Shown here: piece by piece, positions 1 to 6,927 of the stretch | Layout: the number at the start of each line of letters is the position of its first letter | How positions within the stretch are numbered: the stretch's first letter is position 1 | DNA from: Prevotellaceae bacterium | GTDB lineage: Bacteria > Bacteroidota > Bacteroidia > Bacteroidales > UBA932 | Assembly: GCA_031275145.1 (NCBI GenBank) | Contig: JAISPE010000299.1 | Location: 1-10,221 of the forward strand | DNA length: 10,221 bases | Direction: 5' to 3' | Program-made: the position numbers and the translations under genes | Notes under the pieces: model-generated | Databases searched by the model: none | What the model saw: the letters and a program-made list of their open reading frames with translations, nothing else | Told to the model about the DNA's origin: nothing

Positions 1-19
1 TTTTTTTCATTTAAAAACA

Positions 20-50
20 TTTGATATTCAAGGTGCATATAATAAAATTG
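20..50 (+). promoter_or_regulatory. Possible upstream promoter P1 for the rpsH operon
   Basis: A TTTG at 20-23 is followed after 19 bases by TAAAATTG at 43-50. This matches the Bacteroidota -33/-7 pattern (TTTG, TAnnTTTG) with one mismatch in the -7 box. It lies exactly 40 bp upstream of the better promoter P2, so the two could act in tandem. The DNA is very AT-rich, which makes chance matches likely. Confidence 0.35.
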
Positions 51-59
51 CAAAAAATA

Positions 60-90
60 TTTGGATGTAAAGAAAAAGTAAGTACCTTTG
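60..90 (+). promoter_or_regulatory. Bacteroidota-type promoter P2 for the rpsH-secY genes
   Basis: TTTG at 60-63, a 19-base spacer, then TACCTTTG at 83-90 is a full match to the primary sigma factor promoter of this phylum. Transcription would begin near base 97, giving a leader of about 97 bases before rpsH. This would be the main promoter for the run from rpsH to secY. Confidence 0.75.
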
Positions 91-96
91 CGCTCC

Positions 97-193
97 CTAT
101 CCGAAAAAGATACGGGATAAATATAAAATAAATTTGGATATCGGGCGCCGTGTTCGAGCGTCGGGAAAATAAAGATTAAAAAATTAAAGTAAA
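97..193 (+). promoter_or_regulatory. Untranslated leader of rpsH
   Basis: These bases would be the 5' untranslated region made from P2. They contain no ATG and no SD sequence before rpsH. A small inverted repeat pairs TATCC (98-102) with GGATA (115-119). A GC-richer patch at 141-165 interrupts otherwise AT-rich DNA and holds TCGGG twice (141-145 and 161-165). A ribosomal-protein-binding leader is possible, but I do not recognise a known binding structure. Confidence 0.35.
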
Positions 194-589
194 ATGACTG
201 ATCCAATAGCAGATTACCTTACAAGAATCCGCAATGCGGTTAAGGCAAATCACAAAGTAGTGGAGATTCCATCCTCCAGAATTAAGCAGGAGCTCACGAG
301 AGTTCTGCATGAAAAAGGCTATATTTTGAGCTACAAGTTCGTTGATACAAAGCCGCAGGCCACCATCAAAATAGCCTTGAAGTATCACCCCGAGACAAAA
401 AGTTCGGCAATAAAGCATCTGAAACGGGTTAGCCGTCCCGGGTTACGCCGTTACACCGGCGCTGTTTCCGTGCCACGGGTATTAAACGGGCTTGGTATTG
501 CGATTCTTTCGACATCGAAAGGCGTGATTACGGACAAAGAAGCCCGCGACATGAACATCGGCGGGGAAGTTATTTGTTATGTATATTAA
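194..589 (+). CDS. rpsH: 30S ribosomal protein S8
   Basis: S8 (uS8) binds the central domain of 16S rRNA and is needed early in assembly of the small subunit platform. The 131-residue product has the family's usual length. It begins with the typical [15 protein letters not shown] and carries the C-terminal signature region at about residues 80-115, with [26 protein letters not shown] and the ending GGEVICYVY. The start is fixed by the conserved N-terminus; no SD sequence precedes it, as is common in this phylum. It is the first gene visible, 15 bases before rplF. In most bacteria rpsN (S14) lies directly upstream, but the 193 bases before this gene hold a promoter and no S14 sequence. In E. 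coli S8 represses its own operon; nothing here shows that directly. Confidence 0.97.
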   Translation: MTDPIADYLTRIRNAVKANHKVVEIPSSRIKQELTRVLHEKGYILSYKFVDTKPQATIKIALKYHPETKSSAIKHLKRVSRPGLRRYTGAVSVPRVLNGLGIAILSTSKGVITDKEARDMNIGGEVICYVY

Positions 590-604
590 ATTAAAGTATA
601 AATA

Positions 605-1165
605 ATGTCAAGAATAGGAAAATTACCTGTAAACCTGCCACAGGGTGTTGTCGTCACGGTTGACGATGCAAATGTGGTAACGGTGAAAGGGCCTCTTGGA
701 GTACTTAAACAGAAGGTTGATCCCGAGATAAAAGTATCCATAGAGGATGGCTCTGTCAGTTTCACGCGTCCTACAGACCAGCCCCGTCACCGTTCGATGC
801 ATGGATTGTACCGTGCATTGATAAACAACATGGTACTGGGTGTTTCTACCGGATATACAATCAAACAGGAATTGGTCGGGGTAGGATACAAAGTCGAAGC
901 CAAAGGTCAGGTACTCGAATTCAGTTTGGGATATTCGCACGATATCCATTTCGAGTTACCGCCCGAAGTCAAAGCCACAGCGGTGGTTGAAAAGAAAGGA
1001 GCGAATCCTTTAATTACGTTAACATCAATTGATAAGCAATTAATCGGACAGGTTGCTGCGAAAATCCGTTCGCTCAGGAAGCCGGAGCCGTACAAGGGCA
1101 AAGGTATCCGTTTTGTCGGCGAACAGATCAGACGCAAAGCAGGCAAATCCGCTAACGCAAAATAA
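605..1165 (+). CDS. rplF: 50S ribosomal protein L6
   Basis: L6 (uL6) binds 23S rRNA near the factor-binding site at the base of the L7/L12 stalk. The 186-residue product begins MSRIGKLPV and shows the two duplicated L6 folds, roughly residues 10-80 and 88-165. The family signature PEPYKGKGIRF is at 160-170. Its length is close to the usual 175-185 residues, and the short lysine-rich tail is ordinary. The start is set by the conserved N-terminus; only AT-rich sequence without an SD lies before it. It sits 15 bases after rpsH and 15 bases before rplR, in one transcription unit. Confidence 0.97.
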   Translation: MSRIGKLPVNLPQGVVVTVDDANVVTVKGPLGVLKQKVDPEIKVSIEDGSVSFTRPTDQPRHRSMHGLYRALINNMVLGVSTGYTIKQELVGVGYKVEAKGQVLEFSLGYSHDIHFELPPEVKATAVVEKKGANPLITLTSIDKQLIGQVAAKIRSLRKPEPYKGKGIRFVGEQIRRKAGKSANAK

Positions 1166-1166
1166 A

Positions 1167-1173
1167 AAGGAGG
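1167..1173 (+). promoter_or_regulatory. Strong SD site for rplR
   Basis: AAGGAGG lies 7 bases before the rplR ATG and directly after the rplF stop codon. A full SD stands out because rpsH, rplF, rpsE, secY, map and infA in this window lack one, and Bacteroidota translation generally depends little on SD pairing. Confidence 0.75.
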
Positions 1174-1180
1174 AATATTT

Positions 1181-1543
1181 ATGTCATTAACAAAATCAGA
1201 CAGAAGACAAAGAATAAAATATCGCATACGCAAAGTAGTGAACGGCACTTCCGAACGTCCCCGCATGTCGGTGTACAGGAGCAACAAACAGATCTACGTT
1301 CAGTTTATCGACGACACAAAAGGCATAACCCTGGCTTCGGCTTCGTCGCTTGATAAATCCCTGTCGGAACAGATTGCCGGAAAAACAGGACTCGAAATCG
1401 CCGGACTTGTAGGCAAACTGTCCGCCGAACGCGCACAGGAGAAAGGCATTACTACCGTAGTCTTTGACCGTAACGGTTATCTTTATCATGGAAAAGTAAA
1501 AAGTTTAGCAGAATCCGCCAGAGAGGGCGGTCTTAAATTTTAG
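1181..1543 (+). CDS. rplR: 50S ribosomal protein L18
   Basis: L18 (uL18) binds 5S rRNA and helps bring it into the central protuberance of the large subunit. The 120-residue product has the usual length. It has a basic N-terminal tail (residues 5-20, rich in Arg and Lys), then [21 protein letters not shown] (25-45), and ends in the family pattern [23 protein letters not shown] (96-118). The start is supported both by a strong SD 7 bases upstream and by the conserved N-terminus. The next gene, rpsE, begins 5 bases after its stop, so the two are probably translated in a coupled way. Confidence 0.97.
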   Translation: MSLTKSDRRQRIKYRIRKVVNGTSERPRMSVYRSNKQIYVQFIDDTKGITLASASSLDKSLSEQIAGKTGLEIAGLVGKLSAERAQEKGITTVVFDRNGYLYHGKVKSLAESAREGGLKF

Positions 1544-1548
1544 AAATT

Positions 1549-2067
1549 ATGCCGAATACAAATATCAGAAGAGTTAAGACCACCGATTTAGACCTGAAAG
1601 AGAGGCTGGTGGCAGTACAGCGTGTTACAAAAGTAACGAAAGGAGGCCGTCATTTCAGTTTTGCCGCTATTGTAGTTGTCGGCAACGAAAACGGCATCGT
1701 CGGTTACGGTCTGGGAAAAGCGGGCGAAGTAGCCGCCGCCGTAGCCAAGGGAGCGGAAGACGCCAAGAAAAACCTTGTTAAAGTCCCCGTATTTAAGGGA
1801 ACAATACCCCACGAACAGGAATCGAAATTCGGCGGTGCGCAGGTTTTCATCAAACCGGCTGCTCCCGGAACAGGAGTAAAAGCAGGAGGCGCCATGCGTG
1901 CAGTGCTGGAAAGTGCAGGAATACACGATGTGCTGGCCAAGTCGAAAGGCTCGTCCAACCCGCACAACTTAGTTAAAGCGACGGTAACGGCTTTGCTGGA
2001 GTTGCGCGATGCATATACAGTTGCACAGCTGCGCGGTATCTCGATTAAAAAAGTATTTAACGGATAA
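1549..2067 (+). CDS. rpsE: 30S ribosomal protein S5
   Basis: S5 (uS5) sits at the mRNA entry side of the small subunit and contributes to decoding accuracy and helicase activity on mRNA. The 172-residue product has the N-terminal double-stranded-RNA-binding fold at about 17-80, including [16 protein letters not shown] and [10 protein letters not shown]. The C-terminal S5 domain follows at about 95-165, with [19 protein letters not shown] and [12 protein letters not shown]. Length is normal. The ATG lies only 5 bases after the rplR stop and has no SD, which suggests re-initiation from rplR. Its stop codon TAA is part of the SD used by rpmD. Confidence 0.97.
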   Translation: MPNTNIRRVKTTDLDLKERLVAVQRVTKVTKGGRHFSFAAIVVVGNENGIVGYGLGKAGEVAAAVAKGAEDAKKNLVKVPVFKGTIPHEQESKFGGAQVFIKPAAPGTGVKAGGAMRAVLESAGIHDVLAKSKGSSNPHNLVKATVTALLELRDAYTVAQLRGISIKKVFNG

Positions 2068-2072
2068 GGAGG
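2065..2072 (+). promoter_or_regulatory. Strong SD site for rpmD, overlapping the rpsE stop
   Basis: TAAGGAGG includes the rpsE stop codon as its first three bases and ends 6 bases before the rpmD ATG. It is fully complementary to the classical 16S 3' end. Confidence 0.75.
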
Positions 2073-2078
2073 AATAAA

Positions 2079-2261
2079 ATGGCTGTATATAAAATAACGC
2101 AGATAAGAAGCAGAATCGGTGCAAACAAAAAGCAGCGTGCTACACTGGATTCGCTCGGTCTTCGCAAAATTAACCGTTCGGTAGAACGCGAAGGAACTCC
2201 CGTAGTGGAAGGAATGATTAAAGCAGTGAGTCATTTAATAAAAGTAGAAAAAATTCAGTAA
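2079..2261 (+). CDS. rpmD: 50S ribosomal protein L30
   Basis: L30 (uL30) is a small large-subunit protein that contacts 23S rRNA near 5S rRNA. The 60-residue product has the usual length and the family pattern: a first strand YKITQIRSRIG at 4-14, then the helix KKQRATLDSLGLRKINRSV at 17-35, and a final helix-strand GMIKAVSHLIKVEK at 45-58. The start is supported by a strong SD 6 bases upstream. It lies between rpsE and rplO as in the standard spc operon. It diverges somewhat from better known Bacteroides L30 proteins, but the order and fold pattern leave little doubt. Confidence 0.95.
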   Translation: MAVYKITQIRSRIGANKKQRATLDSLGLRKINRSVEREGTPVVEGMIKAVSHLIKVEKIQ

Positions 2262-2284
2262 CAACCGGAGGGAAGAATTATATT

Positions 2285-2731
2285 ATGGATTTAAGCAATT
2301 TAAAGCCTGCAAAAGGCTCTACTCACAAAGTAAAAAGAATTGGCCGCGGACAGGGGTCGGGACGCGGAGGCACTTCTACCCGCGGACACAAAGGCGCACA
2401 GTCCCGTTCGGGATATTCGCGCAAGTTCGGTTTCGAGGGAGGACAAATGCCCATTCAGCGCCGCTTGCCGAAATACGGATTTACCAACATAAACCGTATC
2501 GAATATAAACCTGTAAATGTTTCTACTTTACAGCAACTGGCCGACAAACGCCAAATAACCGCAATAGATATCGAAACACTTATCGATGCGGGTTTGATAT
2601 CGAAAAACGACAGAGTGAAAATTTTGGGTAACGGCGAGTTAAATTCCACTTTGGAAGTTACCGCCCATGCTTTTTCGAAGTCGGCTGTCGAAATTATTGA
2701 AGCGAAACAGGGAAAAGCAATAAAATTGTAG
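2285..2731 (+). CDS. rplO: 50S ribosomal protein L15
   Basis: L15 (uL15) is a large-subunit protein that threads a long glycine- and arginine-rich arm into 23S rRNA and acts late in assembly. The 148-residue product begins MDLSNLKPAKGSTHKVKRIGRG and has the Gly/Arg-rich arm at 19-60, with GQGSGRGGTSTRGHKG and the GGQMPIQRRLPKYGF segment, then a compact C-terminal domain ending VEIIEAKQGKAIKL. The start is set by the conserved N-terminus. A GGAGGG at 2267-2272 lies 12 bases upstream, a longer gap than is optimal for an SD. secY begins 6 bases after its stop. Confidence 0.97.
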   Translation: MDLSNLKPAKGSTHKVKRIGRGQGSGRGGTSTRGHKGAQSRSGYSRKFGFEGGQMPIQRRLPKYGFTNINRIEYKPVNVSTLQQLADKRQITAIDIETLIDAGLISKNDRVKILGNGELNSTLEVTAHAFSKSAVEIIEAKQGKAIKL

Positions 2732-2737
2732 CATATA

Positions 2738-4084
2738 ATGAATAAGATATTGGATGTCTTAGGGATTAAAAGATTCGTACAAACTGTACAAAACATTTAC
2801 CGGATAGAAGAACTGCGTGTGCGGATCGGTTATACGCTGCTTCTGCTTCTGGTATTCCGTTTTGGGAGTTTTGTCGTACTGCCGGGCATAGATCCTACAT
2901 CACTTGCATCATTTTCTGCTTCTTCAAGAGAGGGCTGGATGGGTATGCTGGATTTGTTTTCCGGAGGCGCTTTCTCCAATGCCTCGGTATTTGCACTGGG
3001 AGTGATGCCATATATTTCGGCATCAATAGTTATCCAGCTTTTGACGATAATGGTCCCGGCTTTCCAGCGCATCCAGCGTGAAGGCGAAAGCGGAAGACGC
3101 AAAATCAATCAGTATACGCGAATGCTTACTTTACTGATTCTTGCCGTTCAGAGTCCCATGTATCTGGTAACATTAAATTCACAGTCCGGGATAGTATTTC
3201 TGGTAAAAGGCTTCTGGTCGTATACCATGCCTGCGGTGATGTGCCTGATAGCCGGCACGATGTTCGTCATGTGGCTTGGAGAACGCATCACCGACAACGG
3301 TCTGGGAAACGGAATTTCGCTGCTTATCATGATTGGAATCGTCGCCCGTTTACCGCATGCCATTCTGGCTGAATTTGAAACCCGTTTTACGGAAACTACC
3401 GGAGGACCTTTGCTGCTGATTGTCGAAATACTGATTTTGCTCTTGATTTTCATGGCGAGTATCGCACTTGTACAGGCCGTACGGAGGATTCCGGTACAGT
3501 ATGCGCGGCGGGTTGTCGGAAATAAACAGTATGGAGGCGCAAGACAGTATATACCGTTGAAAATAAATGCGGCGGGAGTAATGCCCATCATCTTTGCGCA
3601 GGCTTTAATGTTTGTACCGCTACTGTTTACGAACTTTGATTCGACACGCGGTTTCGCAAATGCATTTCAGCCTTACGGATTCCTGTACACTCTGGTCACT
3701 TTCCTGCTGGTAATTGCATTTACATATTTCTATACCGCCATTACAGTGAATCCCACTATGATGGCCGAAGAAATGAAGAAAAACGGCGGATTTATACCCG
3801 GAGTTAAACCGGGCAAGAAAACAGCGGAATATATAGACGGGATAATGTCGAAAATTACGCTTCCCGGTTCGATATGTCTGGGTTTCGTGGCAATTCTTCC
3901 TACATTTGCATATCGGTGGCTGGGTGTAAATCAGGAATTTGCTTCGTTTTATGGAGGAACTTCACTGCTTATTCTCGTGGGAGTAGTGCTTGACACGCTT
4001 CAACAGATTGAAAGTCACCTGTTACTCCGCCATTATGACGGTTTAATGAAAACGGGACGTTTGAAAGGACGTACTCCATCATAA
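2738..4084 (+). CDS. secY: Preprotein translocase subunit SecY
   Basis: SecY forms the protein-conducting channel of the SecYEG translocon in the inner membrane. The 448-residue product shows ten hydrophobic segments. The first is at about 30-49, and the plug/second-helix region with FSGGAFSNASVFALGVMPYISASI spans 74-97. Family landmarks include GERITDNGLGNGISLLIMIG at 181-200, RRIPVQYARR at 249-258, GGARQYIPLKINAAGVMPIIFA at 266-287, and NGGFIPGVKPGKKTAEYI at 349-366 in the large cytoplasmic loop that contacts the ribosome and SecA. The C-terminal tail is short and basic. It follows rplO by 6 bases without an SD and is the last gene before a promoter-bearing gap. I see no intrinsic terminator after it. 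Confidence 0.97.
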   Translation: MNKILDVLGIKRFVQTVQNIYRIEELRVRIGYTLLLLLVFRFGSFVVLPGIDPTSLASFSASSREGWMGMLDLFSGGAFSNASVFALGVMPYISASIVIQLLTIMVPAFQRIQREGESGRRKINQYTRMLTLLILAVQSPMYLVTLNSQSGIVFLVKGFWSYTMPAVMCLIAGTMFVMWLGERITDNGLGNGISLLIMIGIVARLPHAILAEFETRFTETTGGPLLLIVEILILLLIFMASIALVQAVRRIPVQYARRVVGNKQYGGARQYIPLKINAAGVMPIIFAQALMFVPLLFTNFDSTRGFANAFQPYGFLYTLVTFLLVIAFTYFYTAITVNPTMMAEEMKKNGGFIPGVKPGKKTAEYIDGIMSKITLPGSICLGFVAILPTFAYRWLGVNQEFASFYGGTSLLILVGVVLDTLQQIESHLLLRHYDGLMKTGRLKGRTPS

Positions 4085-4117
4085 CTGTATAAAAAATGAA
4101 GGCAAAAAAGGGATATT

Positions 4118-4148
4118 TTTTTTAATAAAGAAAAAAGTATTATCTTTG
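4118..4148 (+). promoter_or_regulatory. Promoter for map and the downstream alpha-operon genes
   Basis: TATCTTTG at 4141-4148 is an exact TAnnTTTG -7 box. At the correct distance upstream (19 bases) lies a run of T at 4118-4121 in place of TTTG, so the -33 box is imperfect. Transcription would start near 4155, about 30 bases before the map ATG. The 101-base gap between secY and map is the longest inside the cluster, which fits a second transcription start here. Confidence 0.65.
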
Positions 4149-4185
4149 CGCCCGCTTTTTTAAGTACAAAAGGTTCTTTATTAAA

Positions 4186-4974
4186 ATGGATAATATAAAA
4201 ACAGACGTGGAAATCGAGATACTGAGAGAGAATGCTCTTCTGGTATCAAGGACTCTGGCCGAAGTCGCGAAACATATCAGACAGGGAGTATCTACCCTGC
4301 AACTTGATAGAGTGGCTGAACAATTTATTCGCGACCATGGCGCCGATCCCGGTTTTCTCGGCTATAGAGGTTTCCCTAACACCCTGTGTATCTCTGTAAA
4401 CGATGCGGTGGTACATGGCGTTCCTTCGGATTACTGTCTTCGGGAAGGCGATATCGTCTCGGTAGACTGCGGTACACGAAAGAACGGTTTTTATGGCGAT
4501 TCGGCATACACTTTTGCGGTTGGCAGGATTAGTCCTGAGGCAGAAATGCTTCTGAAAGTAACAAAAGAATCGCTGTTTAAAGGAATTGCGCAGGCAGTTC
4601 ACGGAAACCGGATGGGAGACATTTCAAATGCCATACAGACACATGTCGAACGTTCAGGCTATTCTGTTGTCCGGGAGATGGTTGGTCATGCAATCGGACG
4701 GAAAATGCACGAACGCCCCGATGTGCCGAACCATGGCAGGCGAGGTCAGGGACCCAAGCTTCTCAGCGGAATGGTAATCTGTATCGAACCGATGATCAAC
4801 ATGGGCAGAGAAGATATATACTGTCACCGCAACGATAAATGGACAGTCAGAACCGTAGACGGCAGCCTGTCTGCCCATTATGAGCTGACAGTAGCCGTTG
4901 GCAGAGACAGGGCTGATGTATTGTCAACTTTTGAATTTGTTGAAGAAGTATTAAATAACAGAAATTTAGAGTAG
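4186..4974 (+). CDS. map: Methionine aminopeptidase, type I
   Basis: This cytoplasmic metalloenzyme removes the initiator methionine from new proteins when the second residue is small. The 262-residue product has the pita-bread fold pattern of type I enzymes. The expected metal ligands are D94 (VSVDCG), D105 ([10 protein letters not shown]), H168 ([13 protein letters not shown]), E201 (CIEPMINMG) and E233 (HYELTVAV). H77 (VVHGVPSD) and H175 fit the substrate-binding histidines. Length matches E. coli Map (264 residues), and there is no N-terminal extension. The usual GHGIG is GHAIG here, a mild change. The gene has its own promoter upstream and no SD, and infA starts 5 bases after its stop. 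Placement between secY and infA is usual for this phylum. Confidence 0.96.
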   Translation: MDNIKTDVEIEILRENALLVSRTLAEVAKHIRQGVSTLQLDRVAEQFIRDHGADPGFLGYRGFPNTLCISVNDAVVHGVPSDYCLREGDIVSVDCGTRKNGFYGDSAYTFAVGRISPEAEMLLKVTKESLFKGIAQAVHGNRMGDISNAIQTHVERSGYSVVREMVGHAIGRKMHERPDVPNHGRRGQGPKLLSGMVICIEPMINMGREDIYCHRNDKWTVRTVDGSLSAHYELTVAVGRDRADVLSTFEFVEEVLNNRNLE

Positions 4975-4979
4975 ATTGC

Positions 4980-5198
4980 ATGGCAAAGCAAGCAGCAATA
5001 GAACAGGACGGAACAATTGTGGAATCATTGTCGAACGCAATGTTTCGTGTCGAACTTGACAACGGTCATTTCATAATAGCTCACATATCCGGAAAAATGA
5101 GAATGCATTATATCAAAATCTTGCCGGGTGACAGAGTGAAGGTGGAAATGTCGCCTTATGATTTGTCCAAAGGAAGGATTTCGTACAGGTATAAATAA
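4980..5198 (+). CDS. infA: Translation initiation factor IF-1
   Basis: IF-1 binds the A site of the 30S subunit during initiation and supports IF-2 and IF-3. The 72-residue product is a single OB-fold of the usual length, beginning [17 protein letters not shown] and containing [41 protein letters not shown], which is close to textbook IF-1. It starts 5 bases after map and is followed by rpmJ after 49 AT-rich bases, the common map-infA-rpmJ order. No SD is visible before it. Confidence 0.97.
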   Translation: MAKQAAIEQDGTIVESLSNAMFRVELDNGHFIIAHISGKMRMHYIKILPGDRVKVEMSPYDLSKGRISYRYK

Positions 5199-5247
5199 AA
5201 ACTGAAACAGCAGGGTTTGTTTAAGTAATTTAAAAATAAAAAAAACG

Positions 5248-5364
5248 ATGAAAGTAAGAGCATCAATTAAAAGACGCACGGAAGATTGCAAGATAGTTAA
5301 ACGCAAAGGCCGTTTATATGTGATTTGTAAAAAGAATCCTAAATTTAAAATGCGTCAAGGTTAA
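5248..5364 (+). CDS. rpmJ: 50S ribosomal protein L36
   Basis: L36 (bL36) is the smallest large-subunit protein and stabilises 23S rRNA near the factor-binding region. The 38 residues read [10 protein letters not shown] at the start and NPKFKMRQG at the end, the standard family termini and length. Zinc-binding members carry C11, C14, C27 and H32. Here only C14 and C27 remain, with T11 and a Phe/Lys pair near position 33, so full zinc binding is unlikely. Partial loss of the ligands is, as far as I recall, common in Bacteroidota L36. The gene lies between infA and rpsM, as expected, and is too short to be found by length filters. Confidence 0.95.
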   Translation: MKVRASIKRRTEDCKIVKRKGRLYVICKKNPKFKMRQG

Positions 5365-5396
5365 TTTATTAATTTGTAACTTTTTTAAAAAACAAT

Positions 5397-5774
5397 ATGG
5401 CACGTATTGCAGGAGTTGATTTACCGAAAAATAAAAGGGGCGAAATAGGCCTCACCTATATCTTTGGTATAGGACGGTCAACTGCACGTAAGATTCTTGA
5501 CGAGGCATCGATAGACTATGATGTAAAAGTCAGGGAATGGAACGATGAGCAGGTGACAAATATCCGTAACATTATCGGACAGAATTACAAGATTGAAGGA
5601 GAACTGCGTTCGTCTGTTCAATTGAATATTAAACGTTTGATGGATATAGGCTGTTACAGGGGTATCCGTCACCGTCTGGGATTGCCGGTACGCGGACAGA
5701 GTACCAAGAACAATGCCCGTACCCGTAAAGGTAAACGTAAAACCGTTGCTAACAAAAAGAAAGCAACTAAATAG
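5397..5774 (+). CDS. rpsM: 30S ribosomal protein S13
   Basis: S13 (uS13) lies in the head of the small subunit, contacts the P-site tRNA and forms bridges to the large subunit. The 125-residue product begins [26 protein letters not shown]. The helix-hairpin-helix region is at about 15-60, and the family signature [28 protein letters not shown] is at 85-112. The basic tail ending KKKATK reaches toward the tRNA in known structures. It is preceded by 32 AT-rich bases after rpmJ without an SD, and rpsK follows after 12 bases. In E. coli S4 represses the alpha operon at the rpsM leader; no such structure is evident in the short gap here. Confidence 0.97.
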   Translation: MARIAGVDLPKNKRGEIGLTYIFGIGRSTARKILDEASIDYDVKVREWNDEQVTNIRNIIGQNYKIEGELRSSVQLNIKRLMDIGCYRGIRHRLGLPVRGQSTKNNARTRKGKRKTVANKKKATK

Positions 5775-5786
5775 TAAGTAGTAACT

Positions 5787-6173
5787 ATGGCTAAAAGAAC
5801 AGTTCAAAAAAAGAGAATCGTTAAGGTGGAGATGACGGGACAGGCTCATGTCCATTCCACGTTTAACAATATTATTATTTCGATTACTAATAATGAAGGT
5901 CAGGTAATCAGTTGGTCTTCTGCCGGTAAAAAAGGATTCAGAGGGTCGAAGAAAAATACTCCGTACGCAGCGCAGACTGCCGCAAGCGAATGTGCTAAAA
6001 CAGCTCATGATCTGGGATTGCGCAGAGTGAAAGTCTTTGTGAAAGGACCCGGCTCGGGTAGAGAAGCCGCTATCCGCGCAATCAGTACTGTAGGTATTGA
6101 AGTGACTGAAATTGTTGATGTCACTCCCGTTCCTCATAACGGTTGCCGCCCTCCGGGACGCCGTCGAGTATAA
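5787..6173 (+). CDS. rpsK: 30S ribosomal protein S11
   Basis: S11 (uS11) is part of the small subunit platform, next to the E site and the 3' end of 16S rRNA. The 128-residue product has normal length. It contains [16 protein letters not shown] (20-35), [14 protein letters not shown] (50-63), the loop [14 protein letters not shown] (85-98) and the highly conserved ending [16 protein letters not shown] (113-128). It starts 12 bases after rpsM. The following 63 bases before rpsD are AT-rich without a promoter match. Confidence 0.97.
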   Translation: MAKRTVQKKRIVKVEMTGQAHVHSTFNNIIISITNNEGQVISWSSAGKKGFRGSKKNTPYAAQTAASECAKTAHDLGLRRVKVFVKGPGSGREAAIRAISTVGIEVTEIVDVTPVPHNGCRPPGRRRV

Positions 6174-6236
6174 TAATATAATAATGAAGAATTTTCAGAT
6201 GGTTTTTAAAATAAACTTTAACAGTAAGTAATAGAA

Positions 6237-6854
6237 ATGGCAAGATATACAGGACCAAAAACAAAAATTGCACGTAAATTCGGAGAACCGATATTCGGAC
6301 CGGATAAAAGTTTTGAACGGAAAAAGTATCCTCCGGGACAGCATCACGGAAGTCTCAACAAAAGCTTCAAAAAAGTTTCCGAATACGGCATTCAGTTGCG
6401 TGAAAAGCAAAAGGTTAAATATACCTACGGCTTGCTCGAACGTCAGTTCCGCAATTTATACGATAAAGCCTCGCGCATGAAAGGACGTAAAGGCGAAAAT
6501 TTGATTATGTTACTCGAGAGCAGGTTGGACAATACCGTCTACCGTTTGGGACTGGCGCCCTCACGCCCTGCTGCAAGACAGTTAGTTTCGCACTGTCATA
6601 TTTTAGTGAACGGACATGTATGCAACATCCCTTCGCTTTTGTTGACTCCCGGATCCGTGCTCAGCGTTCGCGAACGTTCCAAATCTCTCGAAGTTATCAG
6701 AGATTCTCTGGGATCAATCAGGACAAGCCGCTTTTCGTGGCTGGAATGGAATGGCAGCGAAATGTCGGCAAAGTTTCTGAATCGTCCGGATCGTACGGAG
6801 ATTCCTGAAATAATTAATGAACAGTTGATTGTTGAACTTTACTCTAAATCATAG
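6237..6854 (+). CDS. rpsD: 30S ribosomal protein S4
   Basis: S4 (uS4) nucleates assembly of the small subunit body and, in E. coli, represses the alpha operon translationally. The 205-residue product begins [21 protein letters not shown] and keeps [16 protein letters not shown] (65-80). The S4 RNA-binding domain is at about 93-155, with [28 protein letters not shown]. The N-terminal zinc cysteine cluster found in some S4 proteins is absent, as is usual for Bacteroidota. Length is close to the usual 201-208. It is followed by rpoA, with 73 bases to the conserved rpoA start, or 40 bases to an upstream in-frame ATG. Confidence 0.97.
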   Translation: MARYTGPKTKIARKFGEPIFGPDKSFERKKYPPGQHHGSLNKSFKKVSEYGIQLREKQKVKYTYGLLERQFRNLYDKASRMKGRKGENLIMLLESRLDNTVYRLGLAPSRPAARQLVSHCHILVNGHVCNIPSLLLTPGSVLSVRERSKSLEVIRDSLGSIRTSRFSWLEWNGSEMSAKFLNRPDRTEIPEIINEQLIVELYSKS

Positions 6855-6880
6855 TAAAGCAAACGCGGTCTAAACAGATT

Positions 6881-6901
6881 GGAGGCGCTGCAAAATGCGC
6901 C
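6881..6901 (+). promoter_or_regulatory. SD and hairpin at an upstream in-frame ATG of rpoA
   Basis: GGAGG at 6881-6885 lies 9 bases before an ATG at 6895 that is in frame with rpoA. GGCGC (6884-6888) and GCGCC (6897-6901) form a perfect 5-bp GC stem over an 8-base loop. The stem takes up the last two bases of the SD and the G of this ATG. The result would be a start site that can be hidden by its own hairpin. Confidence 0.5.
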
Positions 6902-6927
6902 GAAATGAAAAGATAAAAAGAAATATT

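Noticed and set aside
129..136. A third TAnnTTTG match (TAAATTTG) in the rpsH leader
   Set aside because: There is no TTTG at the proper distance upstream (the bases there are mostly A), and the DNA is AT-rich enough for a chance match.
141..165. A possible hairpin in the GC-rich patch of the rpsH leader
   Set aside because: Only three-base stems can be drawn; the patch contains a short direct repeat but no convincing structure.
4686..4721. GHAIG in place of GHGIG in the methionine aminopeptidase as a sign of inactivity
   Set aside because: All five metal ligands and the nearby histidines are present, so a Gly to Ala change alone does not argue for loss of activity.
5478..6137. A 219-codon minus-strand frame antisense to rpsM and rpsK
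   Set aside because: It covers two certain ribosomal protein genes and its product resembles no known family.
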